DNA from: Alphaproteobacteria bacterium
GTDB taxonomy: Bacteria; Pseudomonadota; Alphaproteobacteria; GCA-2731375
Direction: 5' to 3'
DNA length: 64,000 bases
Assembly: GCA_021776235.1 (NCBI GenBank)
Contig: JAJFGG010000013.1
Coordinates: forward strand, 1-64,000
Part shown: piece by piece, positions 1 to 9,008 of the stretch
Numbering within the stretch: position 1 is the stretch's first letter
Layout of the letters: each line of letters starts with the position of its first letter
Position numbers and translations under genes: made by a program
The notes under the pieces: generated by a model
What the model was told of the DNA's origin: nothing
The model's database searches: none
The model's input: only the letters and a program-made list of their open reading frames with translations

Positions 1-136
1 AGTCTGTCGGATTTAGGTAGTTTTCGACTCGTTTTTGAAATAATCAGCAAGTATACCTTCGAAAAATATCAGAATATGATAAATTTCACCGATATTTCGG
101 ATGATTATTTCAAAACTCCCCTAAATCCGACAGACT
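1..136. mobile_element. MITE-like element with 17-bp terminal inverted repeats
   Basis: Bases 1-17 (AGTCTGTCGGATTTAGG) are the exact reverse complement of 120-136. The interior is AT-rich and partly self-complementary: GTTTTTGAAATAATCA near 31-46 matches the complement of about 101-116. It has no coding capacity. This is the shape of a non-autonomous transposable element. The right end lies one base before the stop codon of the dioxygenase gene. The window begins at the left repeat, so a target-site duplication cannot be checked and the element could extend further left. Confidence 0.6.
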
Positions 137-137
137 G

Positions 138-1001
138 CTAGGACACTTCGCTATAGGTTACGTTGCGACGAATTTGGGCGCCGGCGTCCTGACGGCCCCG
201 AAATTGGCTCATCAGCCGTGCATGGTTTTCGTAGGCTTCCGGGCTCAACGGCGCACCGATCCGTTGCTCGGGCCGGAAATGACCCCAGCGGTCTTCGCCG
301 CGCACCAGCATGGCGGAACCCGGCGGCGCGCCGACCTGGGCACCGGCATCGCGGACATGGGCCGGGATATAACTGATGCCAAATCCCATGCGCCGGTCCT
401 GAGCCTCATTCGGGCGCGAACAATGCACGAGATTGGTGTGGTGCAACGACATTTCACCGGCCTGCAACGGCATCGGCACCCCGACCTCGTCATCAAACCG
501 GCCAAATATGGCTTGTCCGCGCAGGATCAGATTGTTCTCCCCTGGATCGTCCCGGTGTTCAAACTGTCCTAGTTTGTGACTGCCTGGCAGCACATGCATA
601 CAGCCTGCCTCGACACTGGCATCCGACAGGGCAACCCATGCCGTCACGTGCAGCGCCGGATCCAGGTGGAAATAGGTACCGTCCTGGTGCCACAGAATAT
701 ACTGCGGCGTGTTCGGATCCTTGATCCACATGGTGGTGTGATAGACCATGATGTCCGGACCGATCAAATCCTCCACCGCGTCCAATACCTTCTCGTGGCG
801 GACCAGCCGATCGGCCCAGTCGAACAAAAGGTAGGATTTGGATTTTTCGGGATAGTCCAAGGTTTTCCCGGTACGTGCCTCGAACAATTCGATCTCCGCC
901 CGAGCGGCCCGCACTTCATCATCATTCAAAACAGCGACGGGATGAACATAGCCGTTGTCCTCGTACTGTCTGATCTGGCTGTCCGTCAGGCGTTTGCGCA
1001 T
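138..1001 (-). CDS. Phytanoyl-CoA dioxygenase (PhyH) family protein
   Basis: This 287-residue protein has the PhyH-family Fe(II)/2-oxoglutarate dioxygenase fold pattern. The iron-binding HxD lies in WHQDGTYFHLDP near residue 104, and the distal histidine in HHTNLVHCSRPN is followed by the arginine expected to bind 2-oxoglutarate. Family members hydroxylate small organic substrates in the cytoplasm; the substrate here cannot be read from sequence. The gene is complete and divergent from a flavin monooxygenase gene 106 bp away, so the two may form an oxidative catabolic pair. Its stop codon abuts the MITE-like element at the window edge. Confidence 0.85.
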   Translation of the reverse strand: MRKRLTDSQIRQYEDNGYVHPVAVLNDDEVRAARAEIELFEARTGKTLDYPEKSKSYLLFDWADRLVRHEKVLDAVEDLIGPDIMVYHTTMWIKDPNTPQYILWHQDGTYFHLDPALHVTAWVALSDASVEAGCMHVLPGSHKLGQFEHRDDPGENNLILRGQAIFGRFDDEVGVPMPLQAGEMSLHHTNLVHCSRPNEAQDRRMGFGISYIPAHVRDAGAQVGAPPGSAMLVRGEDRWGHFRPEQRIGAPLSPEAYENHARLMSQFRGRQDAGAQIRRNVTYSEVS

Positions 1002-1107
1002 GGCGATGATCCTAAGGCATTTTCATGTATGAGTCCCAATTTGAAGGGCCATTTGTTTTGCCTAACAGTATAATGGCAAGCGCCAACATCCGGCAAAAGA
1101 GGCCAGC

Positions 1108-2217
1108 ATGACCAACGCTTTATTCAACGACAACCGTGTCAAACTGGGCGTCATGGCTTTCAACTGCTCTCACGGCTCGACGGTAACGACCGCCGACGGG
1201 GTCTGGACAATGACCTGGGAAGAGAATCTGGACCTGGCCCGCATGGTCGATGCCGCCGGCCTGGAAGCTTTGTTGCCGGTGGGGCGCTGGAAAGGATACG
1301 GCGGCGAAACCAACTTCAACAACCGCACCTTCGAGACCCTGACATGGGCCGCGGCGATGGCCGCGATTACCCACTACAGCACCATTTTTGCAACGGTGCA
1401 CGCGCCGCTGATCCATCCCGTCGCGGCGGCCAAGATGGCGGTGACCATCGATCATGTCTCGGCCGGGCGTTTCGCCCTCAACCTCGTCGCCGGGTGGTTC
1501 AAGAACGAATTCGATATGTTTGGCCATGCCCTGGCGCCGCACGATCAGCGATACGAGTATGCGGCGGAATGGCTGTCGCTGGTGAAAAAACTATGGTCGG
1601 CGGATGCCGAGTTTGATTTTGATGGCGCCTTCTTCAAGGGCAAGGGTTTGTGGAGCGAGCCCAAGCCATTGCAGTCGCCGCGCCCACCGATCATGAACGC
1701 CGGCAGCTCGGCCACCGGTCACGCCTTCTCGGCCCGGCATGCGGATATGAACTTCGCCATGCTGCGGCAACAGACTGCGGATAGCGACCGGGCCCAGATC
1801 GCCCGGCTCAAAGGCATGGCGGCTGATCTTGGCCGCACCTCGCAATGCTGGATCCATGTCTATGTCGTCTGCCGCGAGACCGAGAAGGAGGCCCGGGACT
1901 ATCTGCACCACTATGTTGTCGAAAAGGGTGACGATCAGGCTGTCGCGAACATGATTGATATCTTTGGCACACAATCGGCCACCTTGAGCGACGACGTCCT
2001 CGAAGCTTTCAAATTTCACTTCAAGGCCGGCTTCGGCGGCTATCCGCTGGTCGGCACAGCAGAACAGATCGTGGCCGGAATCGAACGGCTCTCTGACTTG
2101 GGCGTGGACGGACTATTGATCTCGTGGGTCGACTATCTGAACGAGTGCCGGCAATGGATCGATCAAGTCCTGCCGCTCATGGAACAGGCCGGATTACGAA
2201 AAGCCTTCCCCGGCTAA
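1108..2217 (+). CDS. LLM-class flavin-dependent monooxygenase (SsuD/SfnG/RutA-like)
   Basis: The 369-residue protein belongs to the bacterial luciferase-like superfamily. TIDHVSAGRFALNLVAGWFK (about residues 112-131) is the typical flavin-binding signature, and NAGSSATGHAFSARHAD is the second conserved block. It most resembles the alkanesulfonate, dimethylsulfone and pyrimidine monooxygenase branch, which uses FMNH2 from a separate reductase and O2. No reductase gene is adjacent. Transcribed away from the PhyH gene. Family is secure; substrate is unknown. Confidence 0.85.
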   Translation: MTNALFNDNRVKLGVMAFNCSHGSTVTTADGVWTMTWEENLDLARMVDAAGLEALLPVGRWKGYGGETNFNNRTFETLTWAAAMAAITHYSTIFATVHAPLIHPVAAAKMAVTIDHVSAGRFALNLVAGWFKNEFDMFGHALAPHDQRYEYAAEWLSLVKKLWSADAEFDFDGAFFKGKGLWSEPKPLQSPRPPIMNAGSSATGHAFSARHADMNFAMLRQQTADSDRAQIARLKGMAADLGRTSQCWIHVYVVCRETEKEARDYLHHYVVEKGDDQAVANMIDIFGTQSATLSDDVLEAFKFHFKAGFGGYPLVGTAEQIVAGIERLSDLGVDGLLISWVDYLNECRQWIDQVLPLMEQAGLRKAFPG

Positions 2218-2558
2218 TGGGGCCGACCGGTATTTTGCCGCGGGCCGGAAATTTTCTGCAAAAATTGCTACTGGTTACATCGGCGTTGCCTGCTGCCGCC
2301 TCGCCACGACTGTATAGCGGCCATCACATACAATTGCTTTGAATTATGACCAATGGTAGATTGTCCAACCGAATCAGTTCCTTGCGCAAATTCCAACAGG
2401 GCCTGACCGGTAACTGACCGCGTGAGAAATCGCCTGACGGGCCAGAATGTTTAGCCCGTCACCGATTTGGCGGCCGTTGGTTTTTTGCGGGTCTCGGGGC
2501 ATGGTAGGCCGCTGCGTATGGTCAGCTTTCGGAGACCCTTTTAAGAGGGAGGTATCTC
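2218..2558 (+). promoter_or_regulatory. 341-bp leader of the symporter gene with a perfect hairpin
   Basis: No convincing gene is visible. A perfect 8-bp stem, TGACGGGC (2435-2442) and GCCCGTCA (2454-2461), with an 11-base loop lies about 100 bp before the symporter start. There is no T-run after it, so it is not a classical terminator; it may be a leader-RNA structure or operator. A strong ribosome-binding site (AGAGGGAGG) precedes the ATG at 2559. Confidence 0.3.
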
Positions 2559-4517
2559 ATGGAAGCCAAAGTTGTCTGGCTGTTCGTGTTTGTGGCGCTG
2601 TATTGGTGCTATTGCATCTTTTGGGGCGTCAAAAGCGCAATGGCGGCGAAAACCGCGACCGACTATTTCATTGCCGGCCGCAGATTATCAATTTGGGTCT
2701 TTGTCCTGGCGGCGACGGCGACGTCGTTCTCCGGCTGGACGTTTATGGGCCACCCTGGCCTGATCTACCGCGACGGATTTCAGTACGCCTACGCATCTTT
2801 CTACGCCATCACCATTCCCTTCACCGGGGTGATGTTTTTGAAACGGCAATGGATGCTGGGTAAACGGTTCGGCTATGTGACTCCGGGCGAAATGCTGTCT
2901 GACTATTTCCAGGGCGATGCTATTCGCATCCTGGTCGTGTTGGTCGCGCTGTTGTTCTCGATACCTTATCTTGGCGTGCAATTGGGGGCTTCCGGCTTCC
3001 TGTTCAACGTCCTGACCGACGATATGATCACTAAGGACGTGGGCATGTGGGTGCTCTCGGCCGTGGTGCTGATCTATGTCGCGACCGGTGGTTTGCGGGC
3101 CGTGGCCTATGTGGACACCCTGCAATGCATTTTGCTGGCCTTTGGCATCGTTTCCATCGGCTTCATCGCATACAGCCATCTGGGCGGTTTGGGCGCTTTC
3201 AATGACGCCATGGCGGCCTTGGGCAAGACGGATATCGGCAAATGGGGCGCCACGCCAGATGGCCACAACGCTTATCTGGCAATCCCCGGCGTCATCCAGT
3301 TTACCGCCGGCCTTGGGGTAGAGACGCCGGTTGGCGGTTTATGGACCGGTATGATGTGCCTGACCTATATGTTTGCCCTGATGGGCATCCAATCGGCACC
3401 GGCATTTTCCATGTGGTCGTTTGCCAATACAGACCCCCGGCCTTTTGCGCCGCAACAGGTCTGGGCCTCGTCATTTGGCATCGGTTTGATTCTGTTCGTC
3501 TTTACTGCCGCGCAAGGAATGGGGGCCCATTTCCTGGGCGCCACTCCGGCGGTGGCCGAGGCGGGCGGCATTTCGGCCGTGCTGCCGGATCTGACAGCCA
3601 ACAAACAGGGCGGTCTGGTACCTCATTATATCAACCTGGTTGGTGATGCCGCACCTTGGTTCGTCGGGCTGTTGGCGGTTTGCGCCCTGGCCGCGATGCA
3701 GTCGACGGGTGCGGCTTATATGTCAACGGCCGGCGGCATGCTGACCCGCGATCTATACAAGCGCTATCTGAATCCCGATGCCAGTCATGCCACGCAAAAG
3801 CTGTTTGGCCGTTTGGGCGTTGCCTTCATCGTGATATCCGCCTTGCTGGTGGCGACCTATTCAGCGGATGCCCTTGTCCTGTTGGGCGGTCTGGCGGTGG
3901 CCTTTGGCTTTCAGATGTGGCCGTCACTGGCGGCCGTGTGCTGGTTCCCTTGGATCACCCGGCAGGGGGCTACTCTGGGACTGGCCGCCGGCCTGATCGC
4001 GGTGATCTTTACCGAGAACTTTGGCCTGAATATCGCCAGCGCCTTCGGCATAGAACTGGCCTGGGGCCGTTGGCCCTGGACCATGCACTCGGCCGGCTGG
4101 GGCATGGTCTTCAATCTGGGTATCTGCGTCATCGTTTCCGCCATGACCCAGGACGAAACCGGCCGTTCGCACCGGATGGTCTATCATGACTTCCTGCGCG
4201 AACATGCCAGCATCTCAGCCGATAAGCGCAAATTGGTTCCGTTGGCATGGATCGTCACCCTGGCCTGGCTGTTCTTCGGTGTTGGCCCCGGCGCGGTCAT
4301 TGGCAACACCATCTTTGGTGCCCCCAATGCCGGTGTCGATGGCTGGACCTTTGGCATTCCATCTATCTGGGCTTGGCAGATCCTGTTCTGGGTCCTGGGT
4401 GTCGCGATGATGTGGTTCCTGGCTTACAAGATGGAAATGTCTTCGATGCCCAGTAAGGAGGTTGAATCTCTGATCGAAGATATCGGCGATGCGCAACCGC
4501 AATCGGCGGGGTCGTAA
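2559..4517 (+). CDS. Sodium:solute symporter (SSS family)
   Basis: A 652-residue polytopic inner-membrane protein with about 13 or more hydrophobic segments. The N-terminal half carries SSS-family features: TDYFIAGRRLSIWVFVLAA, the TSFSGWTFMGHPG segment, and YVATGGLRAVAYVDTLQ. It is longer than the common 500-550 residues because of extra C-terminal membrane segments. It should import an organic solute with Na+; the neighbouring oxidative genes suggest a carboxylate or similar compound, but that is inference. The start is fixed by a strong ribosome-binding site. It is monocistronic, with a terminator downstream. Confidence 0.88.
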   Translation: MEAKVVWLFVFVALYWCYCIFWGVKSAMAAKTATDYFIAGRRLSIWVFVLAATATSFSGWTFMGHPGLIYRDGFQYAYASFYAITIPFTGVMFLKRQWMLGKRFGYVTPGEMLSDYFQGDAIRILVVLVALLFSIPYLGVQLGASGFLFNVLTDDMITKDVGMWVLSAVVLIYVATGGLRAVAYVDTLQCILLAFGIVSIGFIAYSHLGGLGAFNDAMAALGKTDIGKWGATPDGHNAYLAIPGVIQFTAGLGVETPVGGLWTGMMCLTYMFALMGIQSAPAFSMWSFANTDPRPFAPQQVWASSFGIGLILFVFTAAQGMGAHFLGATPAVAEAGGISAVLPDLTANKQGGLVPHYINLVGDAAPWFVGLLAVCALAAMQSTGAAYMSTAGGMLTRDLYKRYLNPDASHATQKLFGRLGVAFIVISALLVATYSADALVLLGGLAVAFGFQMWPSLAAVCWFPWITRQGATLGLAAGLIAVIFTENFGLNIASAFGIELAWGRWPWTMHSAGWGMVFNLGICVIVSAMTQDETGRSHRMVYHDFLREHASISADKRKLVPLAWIVTLAWLFFGVGPGAVIGNTIFGAPNAGVDGWTFGIPSIWAWQILFWVLGVAMMWFLAYKMEMSSMPSKEVESLIEDIGDAQPQSAGS

Positions 4518-4585
4518 GCAACCAGTCCCGCAGGCGTGGAAATTCCGTTTTCCCCCGCCTGCAGAAAGGATGGACGAAAAATCGT

Positions 4586-4616
4586 GGGGAAGGGCATAGC
4601 CCTTCCCCCTTTTTTT
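4586..4616 (+). terminator. Rho-independent terminator after the symporter gene
   Basis: A perfect 10-bp GC-rich stem, GGGGAAGGGC (4586-4595) and GCCCTTCCCC (4599-4608), with loop ATA, is followed by C and seven T. A second inverted repeat, GCAGGCG (4530-4536) and CGCCTGC (4556-4562), sits between it and the stop codon. Confidence 0.9.
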
Positions 4617-4680
4617 CGCTAGCCTTCCCCCGTATCAAAAGACCGCACGGAATAACCGGCGGACCTATTTGCGAGTTTCC

Positions 4681-4923
4681 ATGGCAGCAATTTTTCAGCC
4701 GCAGTATTGGTTGTTGTGGAGCGTGGTATTGGCGCTCCTGCTTTTCTTTCCCATTCGAAAGATCATCTGGGTGATGACTATTCGCCGCGCTCAGCGCAAG
4801 GGCGAAGCAGCGGATGCGGCGGAACAGCAGCGTCTGTTGCTCCGGGCCGGCGTCACGGCCGCTTTGCTCAGTTTTGTCTTCTCGGTCTTTTACACCAATT
4901 ATTTGTTCGGCGCCGGCTCATGA
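4681..4923 (+). CDS. Small two-helix membrane protein, function unknown
   Basis: A protein of about 80 residues with hydrophobic segments near residues 7-25 and 55-72, separated by a charged stretch with RRAQRKGE and a run rich in Ala, Glu and Gln. An in-frame TTG lies four codons upstream at 4669; the ATG at 4681 is preferred. Its stop overlaps the ATG of the TPR gene (ATGA), indicating translational coupling. I do not recognise a family. It may anchor or partner the TPR protein. Confidence 0.6.
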   Translation: MAAIFQPQYWLLWSVVLALLLFFPIRKIIWVMTIRRAQRKGEAADAAEQQRLLLRAGVTAALLSFVFSVFYTNYLFGAGS

Positions 4924-5528
4924 GCCCGGCGGTTATCAGACGCTTTATCTTTTTGATGTTCATCACGCTGGCCCTTGCCGGGGGGACGGCCATTTTCTTC
5001 GACACTTTTTTCGACCGGCCACCCGGTGACTACGAGACCGAACGTGGTGATATGTATCTTTCGACCCGGGATTACGACCGCGCGATGGAGAACTTCGAAG
5101 CGGCGTTGCGGATCAATCCCGATCATCGCGGCGCCCGCATGGGCCTGGTCACGATCCTGATCGCCACCGACCGCCACGACGAGGCCATCGCGGAATTACA
5201 CGCCCTGATCGAATTCCTGACCGCCAACCTTTCCGACGATGATCCCACGGGCCGCGGCACCTTGGCCGCCGCCTACGCCAACCTGGGCATCGTGCATGAC
5301 CGCAACGGCCGCCATGAACTGGCCCTGCAGAATTATATTGAAGCCTTGAAGGTCGACGAGGAGGCCGTAGACGGGCCGGGGATTATTGACCGCATTCTGC
5401 ATGATCCCAATCCATCGACCATCCGCAAGCGGGCCAGCTATCTCTATACGGAATTACAGAAGCCAGCGGATCAGCAGGTATTGCGGCGCCCTGAGATCGA
5501 TAGCAAATCCCGCACCTACAAGCCCTGA
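4920..5528 (+). CDS. Membrane-anchored TPR protein
   Basis: About 202 residues. An uncleaved N-terminal signal anchor (IRRFIFLMFITLALAGGTAIFF) is followed by tetratricopeptide repeats: GDMYLSTRDYDRAMENFEAALRINPDH in shortened form at about residues 43-69, and a second unit around AYANLGIVHDRNGRHELALQ. TPR domains hold protein complexes together, here probably on the periplasmic face. The start at 4920 is chosen because it overlaps the stop of the upstream gene. It ends 1 bp before a convergent small membrane gene. No specific function can be assigned. Confidence 0.8.
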   Translation: MSPAVIRRFIFLMFITLALAGGTAIFFDTFFDRPPGDYETERGDMYLSTRDYDRAMENFEAALRINPDHRGARMGLVTILIATDRHDEAIAELHALIEFLTANLSDDDPTGRGTLAAAYANLGIVHDRNGRHELALQNYIEALKVDEEAVDGPGIIDRILHDPNPSTIRKRASYLYTELQKPADQQVLRRPEIDSKSRTYKP

Positions 5529-5529
5529 T

Positions 5530-5733
5530 TCAGGAAAACGTCACCACGCCCAGAACGTCCTGAAACAATACCAGCATGAAGAAGACCGCAGCGATACAGC
5601 CGAACAGCAGGCGCACGAAATCGCTTTTGCCGTCGGCGTCACGGTAACGGATCGCATGGACGGCAATGGCGCCCGTGACGATCAGAAAGATGAAATTGAT
5701 GGGGCCTTCCCAGGCGCCGGTGAATTCAAACAT
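5530..5733 (-). CDS. Small two-helix membrane protein, function unknown
   Basis: A 67-residue protein with two predicted membrane helices (about residues 11-29 and 42-63) and a short charged loop, RYRDADGKSDF. It is convergent with the TPR gene and lies downstream, in the same direction, of another unknown gene. The hydrophobic pattern and tight packing support a real gene, but no family is recognised. Confidence 0.5.
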   Translation of the reverse strand: MFEFTGAWEGPINFIFLIVTGAIAVHAIRYRDADGKSDFVRLLFGCIAAVFFMLVLFQDVLGVVTFS

Positions 5734-5782
5734 TGCGCCAGCATAATACCCGGCAACCCGCTTTGATAGTCCAGCCGCGCCG

Positions 5783-6250
5783 CTATTGCGCCCGCGATTG
5801 CGAAATCTCGTCGCTACTCAGGCACGGGGGAAATTGCCCACTGCATTCCGCCGTCTGGCTGGCCAAGGCGAAGGCGCCGCCCAAGGTTCCAATCAGGAAC
5901 GCCACGGCTGCGAGAAATCCGGCTTTCGGATTTGCCTTACGGACGGGCCGGAAGGCGATGTCATAGCGGTGATACGCCGGATCGTTACCGTCGAGCTGGC
6001 TGCCCCGTTCCAACCGTTCGATGTCCCGCGCGTACATTAGTGCCCAACCCGGAACTTCGCTGCGGATCATAAAACTGTCGAAAACCGCACCTGCCTCGTC
6101 CGGGCGCATGTCCCGGCCATGCCAATGGGCGAAGGCCAGTTGCAGTAACTGAAACTCGCCAATTTGCAGCAAATTGGCTGCATTGACGACGATGGTCCGG
6201 TTGGGAAATTCATCCCCATCGGGATTTAGCAATGTGTCAATGAAGTTCAT
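5783..6250 (-). CDS. Hypothetical protein with one C-terminal membrane segment
   Basis: A 155-residue protein. The first 100 residues look soluble and acidic, with DGDEFPNRTIVVNAANLLQI and HWHGRDMRPDEAGAVFDS. A single hydrophobic helix follows (about residues 110-131), and the short tail contains two cysteines, in TAECSGQFPPC, so the tail is probably periplasmic. No known family is recognised. It is followed in the same direction by the 67-residue membrane gene. Confidence 0.55.
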   Translation of the reverse strand: MNFIDTLLNPDGDEFPNRTIVVNAANLLQIGEFQLLQLAFAHWHGRDMRPDEAGAVFDSFMIRSEVPGWALMYARDIERLERGSQLDGNDPAYHRYDIAFRPVRKANPKAGFLAAVAFLIGTLGGAFALASQTAECSGQFPPCLSSDEISQSRAQ

Positions 6251-6408
6251 GTTTTCCTACCTCAACCCTCATGATGGCAGGTAAGTATTGAAGAAGTTCA
6301 AACGATCTGAAAAATTTCCACCCTTCCTCGAAAAACCCCCAGCCGCGCCATGCCGGTATGGTCGCTGATGGCGGCCACACTATCCCTGGATGGGAGGTAC
6401 CTGACTAC

Positions 6409-7395
6409 TCAATATAATAGCGCGCCTTGCAGGCGCAACCACGCCGCATCGTGGCCAGGCAGGCCGAACCGCAGCCATGTGCTGTGGGCGGCGAAGTCGC
6501 GGACGTGAATTTGCGCCGCCGCCAGACGGGTGAATAATTCCGTCGCCCTGTCGGAGTGCAGCAGAACAAACAGATCCGTTCCACCGACAATTTCGCCATG
6601 GGCCGCCAACAGGGACCGCAGTTTGGCGGCCTGCCCCGCCAAAACCTGACGATGCGCCGCAATCCATGCCGCATCGCCATAGGCCTGGGCCGCGATCGCC
6701 AGGGCGGGGCCATTGACCGGCCAGGGACCAAGGCGCGTCTTGGCTTTTGCAATGAACGCCGCCGGCCCCAGCAGAAAGCCCAGGCGCAGACCCGCAAGGC
6801 CAAAAAACTTGCCGAATGAACGCAGGATCAATAATCCCGGTTGACCGGCCTTCGCGGCCAGACTGCGGTCCGGCAGGACGTCGCAAAAGGCCTCGTCGAC
6901 AATCAAGCAACCGTCCCGCGCCGCCAACAGCGCGGCAAGGGACAGCAAATCTCTGACCTCGTGGACCGCTCCGGTCGGATTATTGGGGTTGACCAGGACC
7001 ACGTAACGGCATTCCGGCGGCAATTCGGCAAGGCTGGACGCCTCATGCACCAAATGGCCGGCCTGCGCCCAACGATAGGCATGCTCGCCATAGGTCGGGC
7101 CCAACACACCGACCACGCCGTTGGGCAATAAACCCGGCAACAGCTGCAACAGCGCCTGGGATCCGGGGCCGAGACAGATATCCGAGGATCGCTCCAGCCC
7201 GAAATAGTGCGCTGCTGCGATCAACGCGGCTTTCTCGTCGCGCAGACGCGGCAGTATTTGCCAGGAACTGGCAGTCGGTAGGGAAAATGGATAGGCGATG
7301 GGCGCAATTCCAGTGGAGAGGTCCAGCCAATCAGTTCCCCCGGTCCCCGTGCCGTTTGGCGGCTCACCGCCATGATGTAGTTGCTCTGACGTCAC
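6409..7395 (-). CDS. cobC: Threonine-phosphate decarboxylase (CobC/CobD type)
   Basis: A 328-residue PLP enzyme of aminotransferase fold I. SFGKFFGLAGLRLG contains the Schiff-base lysine, VNPNNPTGA the cofactor-binding Asn/Pro motif, and IVDEAF the conserved Asp. In cobalamin synthesis it makes (R)-1-amino-2-propanol phosphate for the nucleotide loop; CobC is the Pseudomonas denitrificans name and CobD the Salmonella name. It overlaps the cobalt transporter gene by 4 bp (ATGA), so the two are co-translated. The operon diverges from the riboswitch-led cob operon. Confidence 0.9.
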   Translation of the reverse strand: MTSEQLHHGGEPPNGTGTGGTDWLDLSTGIAPIAYPFSLPTASSWQILPRLRDEKAALIAAAHYFGLERSSDICLGPGSQALLQLLPGLLPNGVVGVLGPTYGEHAYRWAQAGHLVHEASSLAELPPECRYVVLVNPNNPTGAVHEVRDLLSLAALLAARDGCLIVDEAFCDVLPDRSLAAKAGQPGLLILRSFGKFFGLAGLRLGFLLGPAAFIAKAKTRLGPWPVNGPALAIAAQAYGDAAWIAAHRQVLAGQAAKLRSLLAAHGEIVGGTDLFVLLHSDRATELFTRLAAAQIHVRDFAAHSTWLRFGLPGHDAAWLRLQGALLY

Positions 7396-8108
7396 GAAGG
7401 CAACAGCGCCAGCACGGCTGGCGCCTGAGCAACGGCATAATAGCTACCAATCGCAACGGAAATTGTCCCGGCACCCAGCTGCAGGCCTCGGTTAAGGCCG
7501 GTCATGAGACCGCCGGACAGGGCAATTGGCAAGGCGATAACAGACGAGAGCAGCACCATGCCCGCAATGGAGCCGGTCGCGAAGAGCAAGACAAAACCCA
7601 GCCCTTGCAGCCACTGACCGGGCGCGGCCAGCGCAACCAGAGCAGCGGACCCGGCCAGGCCGTGCATAACGCCGACGGCCAGGCTGCGCCGGACACTGCT
7701 GCCATGATGCTCATGATCATGGCGGTTTTTATCGTGGGCCCGCCCCTCGCCGGCATGGCTGTGGGAGTGGAAATGTACTTTGCCGTCCGCATGATGATGA
7801 AAATGAAAGTGCAGTCGCTCGCGTAGCACCCGCAAAATCACCATGGCGCCCAGGACAATCAGCATACAGGCAACGGCAAGTTCAAGGCCTGCGCTCAATC
7901 CGGCGGGAATAGTGCCGCGCGCCAAGACCACAAACCCGGCGAAGGCAGACAGCGCCAGGGCATGACCCAGGCCCCAAAAGAGACCATGACGAAGCACTTG
8001 GCCCAGGCGGCTGTTGCCCGTGGATACCGCCGCGACGGCGGCAACATGATCGGCCTCCATGGCGTGCTGCAAGCCCAGCAGAAACCCCAGGCCGAGAATG
8101 GTGAACAT
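7392..8108 (-). CDS. Nickel/cobalt transporter, NicO/UreH-like
   Basis: A 238-residue inner-membrane protein with about six hydrophobic segments. GLQHAMEADHVAAV near the N-terminus matches the metal-binding HAxDADH-type signature of nickel/cobalt transporters. The central loop is strikingly histidine-rich (LHFHFHHHADGKVHFHSHSH), typical of metal delivery loops. Coupling to cobC and the position next to the cob operon point to Co2+ import for cobalamin. The length fits the compact NicO/UreH branch better than the larger HoxN type. Confidence 0.85.
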   Translation of the reverse strand: MFTILGLGFLLGLQHAMEADHVAAVAAVSTGNSRLGQVLRHGLFWGLGHALALSAFAGFVVLARGTIPAGLSAGLELAVACMLIVLGAMVILRVLRERLHFHFHHHADGKVHFHSHSHAGEGRAHDKNRHDHEHHGSSVRRSLAVGVMHGLAGSAALVALAAPGQWLQGLGFVLLFATGSIAGMVLLSSVIALPIALSGGLMTGLNRGLQLGAGTISVAIGSYYAVAQAPAVLALLPS

Positions 8109-8227
8109 GAAAAATACCCAAAATATGATGCCCTGGTCGGGCCACTAGCATTACGCGGCCTGAAGAAACATTGCCAGCGTGATTTCGTGAGCTTTCAAAT
8201 TAGTCAATTGCCGGGCCATTATGATGC

Positions 8228-8412
8228 GTGTTAGGTTGCCCTTGCCGTGGCGCGGAAGCCGGTATTTCGACGCTGTATACGCAAGAATTTCAAAATCCGG
8301 CGCTGCCCCCGCAACTGTGAATGGCGAGGAAACGGGATAATTGCCACTGGTGGCGTTGCCACCGGGAAGGTTCCGTGACTGATGACCCTAAGCCAGGAGA
8401 CGCGCGCGGTCC
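8228..8412 (+). promoter_or_regulatory. Cobalamin riboswitch
   Basis: The leader of cobU holds the hallmark core CGCTGCCCCCGCAACTGTGA (8301-8320) and, further downstream, the B12 box CTAAGCCAGGAGAC (8388-8401). Spacing and order match adenosylcobalamin riboswitches. It is on the plus strand, 36-60 bp before the cobU start, so it should turn off translation or transcription of the cobU-cobW-cobN-cobO-cobQ operon when the coenzyme is plentiful. No second B12 box is visible for the divergent transporter-cobC operon. Boundaries are approximate. Confidence 0.93.
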
Positions 8413-8447
8413 GTTGAAACTGATCCTCGGAGGGAGGACGCCGGATC

Positions 8448-9008
8448 ATGGGGAACCCAGATCATTCAGGCGAGATTACATTAATTTTGGGCGGCGCCCG
8501 CTCGGGAAAAAGCCGCCTGGCCGAGGCGATCATTGCGCAAAAAAACGGGGCCGCGATCTATGTCGCCACGGCGGAAGCCCGCGATGAAGAGATGGCCCAA
8601 CGCATCGCCGACCACCGCCTGCGGCGCGGCCGGAATTGGCGCACCCGGGAAATTCCACTTGAGCTGACCCGGGACCTTCCAGGCCTGCTGCAATCAGAAG
8701 AGCCTATTCTGGTCGACTGCCTGACCCTGTGGCTAACCAACCTCATGCTGGCGAAGCGGGAGATCGAGGCTGAGGTCGGGGCGCTGATCGCCGGCATAGC
8801 CCTGGCCCGCGGGCCGTTGGTGTTGGTTTCCAATGAAACCGGTTTAGGCATCGTGCCCGATAACGCCCTGGCCCGGCGCTTTCGTGACCTTTCCGGGATC
8901 ATGAACCAACGAATTGCCGCCATGGCCGATAATGTCCTGTTTGTCGCCGCCGGCCTGCCCCTTGTCATGAAAGGCCGCGATCCGGCCTCTAGAGCATGTC
9001 GTGGCTAA
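8448..9008 (+). CDS. cobU: Adenosylcobinamide kinase/guanylyltransferase
   Basis: A 186-residue bifunctional enzyme (CobP in Pseudomonas naming) that phosphorylates adenosylcobinamide and attaches GMP from GTP. The P-loop GGARSGKS lies near residue 15; VDCLTLWLTNL and SNETGLGIVP are diagnostic CobU motifs. It is the first gene after the riboswitch. The natural end is near AAGLPLVMKGRDP; the last residues (SRACRG) and the TAA stop lie at or inside the left arm of a palindromic repeat that begins at 8990. The catalytic part is intact. Confidence 0.93.
   Translation: MGNPDHSGEITLILGGARSGKSRLAEAIIAQKNGAAIYVATAEARDEEMAQRIADHRLRRGRNWRTREIPLELTRDLPGLLQSEEPILVDCLTLWLTNLMLAKREIEAEVGALIAGIALARGPLVLVSNETGLGIVPDNALARRFRDLSGIMNQRIAAMADNVLFVAAGLPLVMKGRDPASRACRG

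Noticed and set aside
1120-1542. Long antisense frames inside the flavin monooxygenase and most other GC-rich genes
   Set aside because: They are shadows produced by third-position GC bias; they lack motifs and ribosome sites and overlap well-supported genes.
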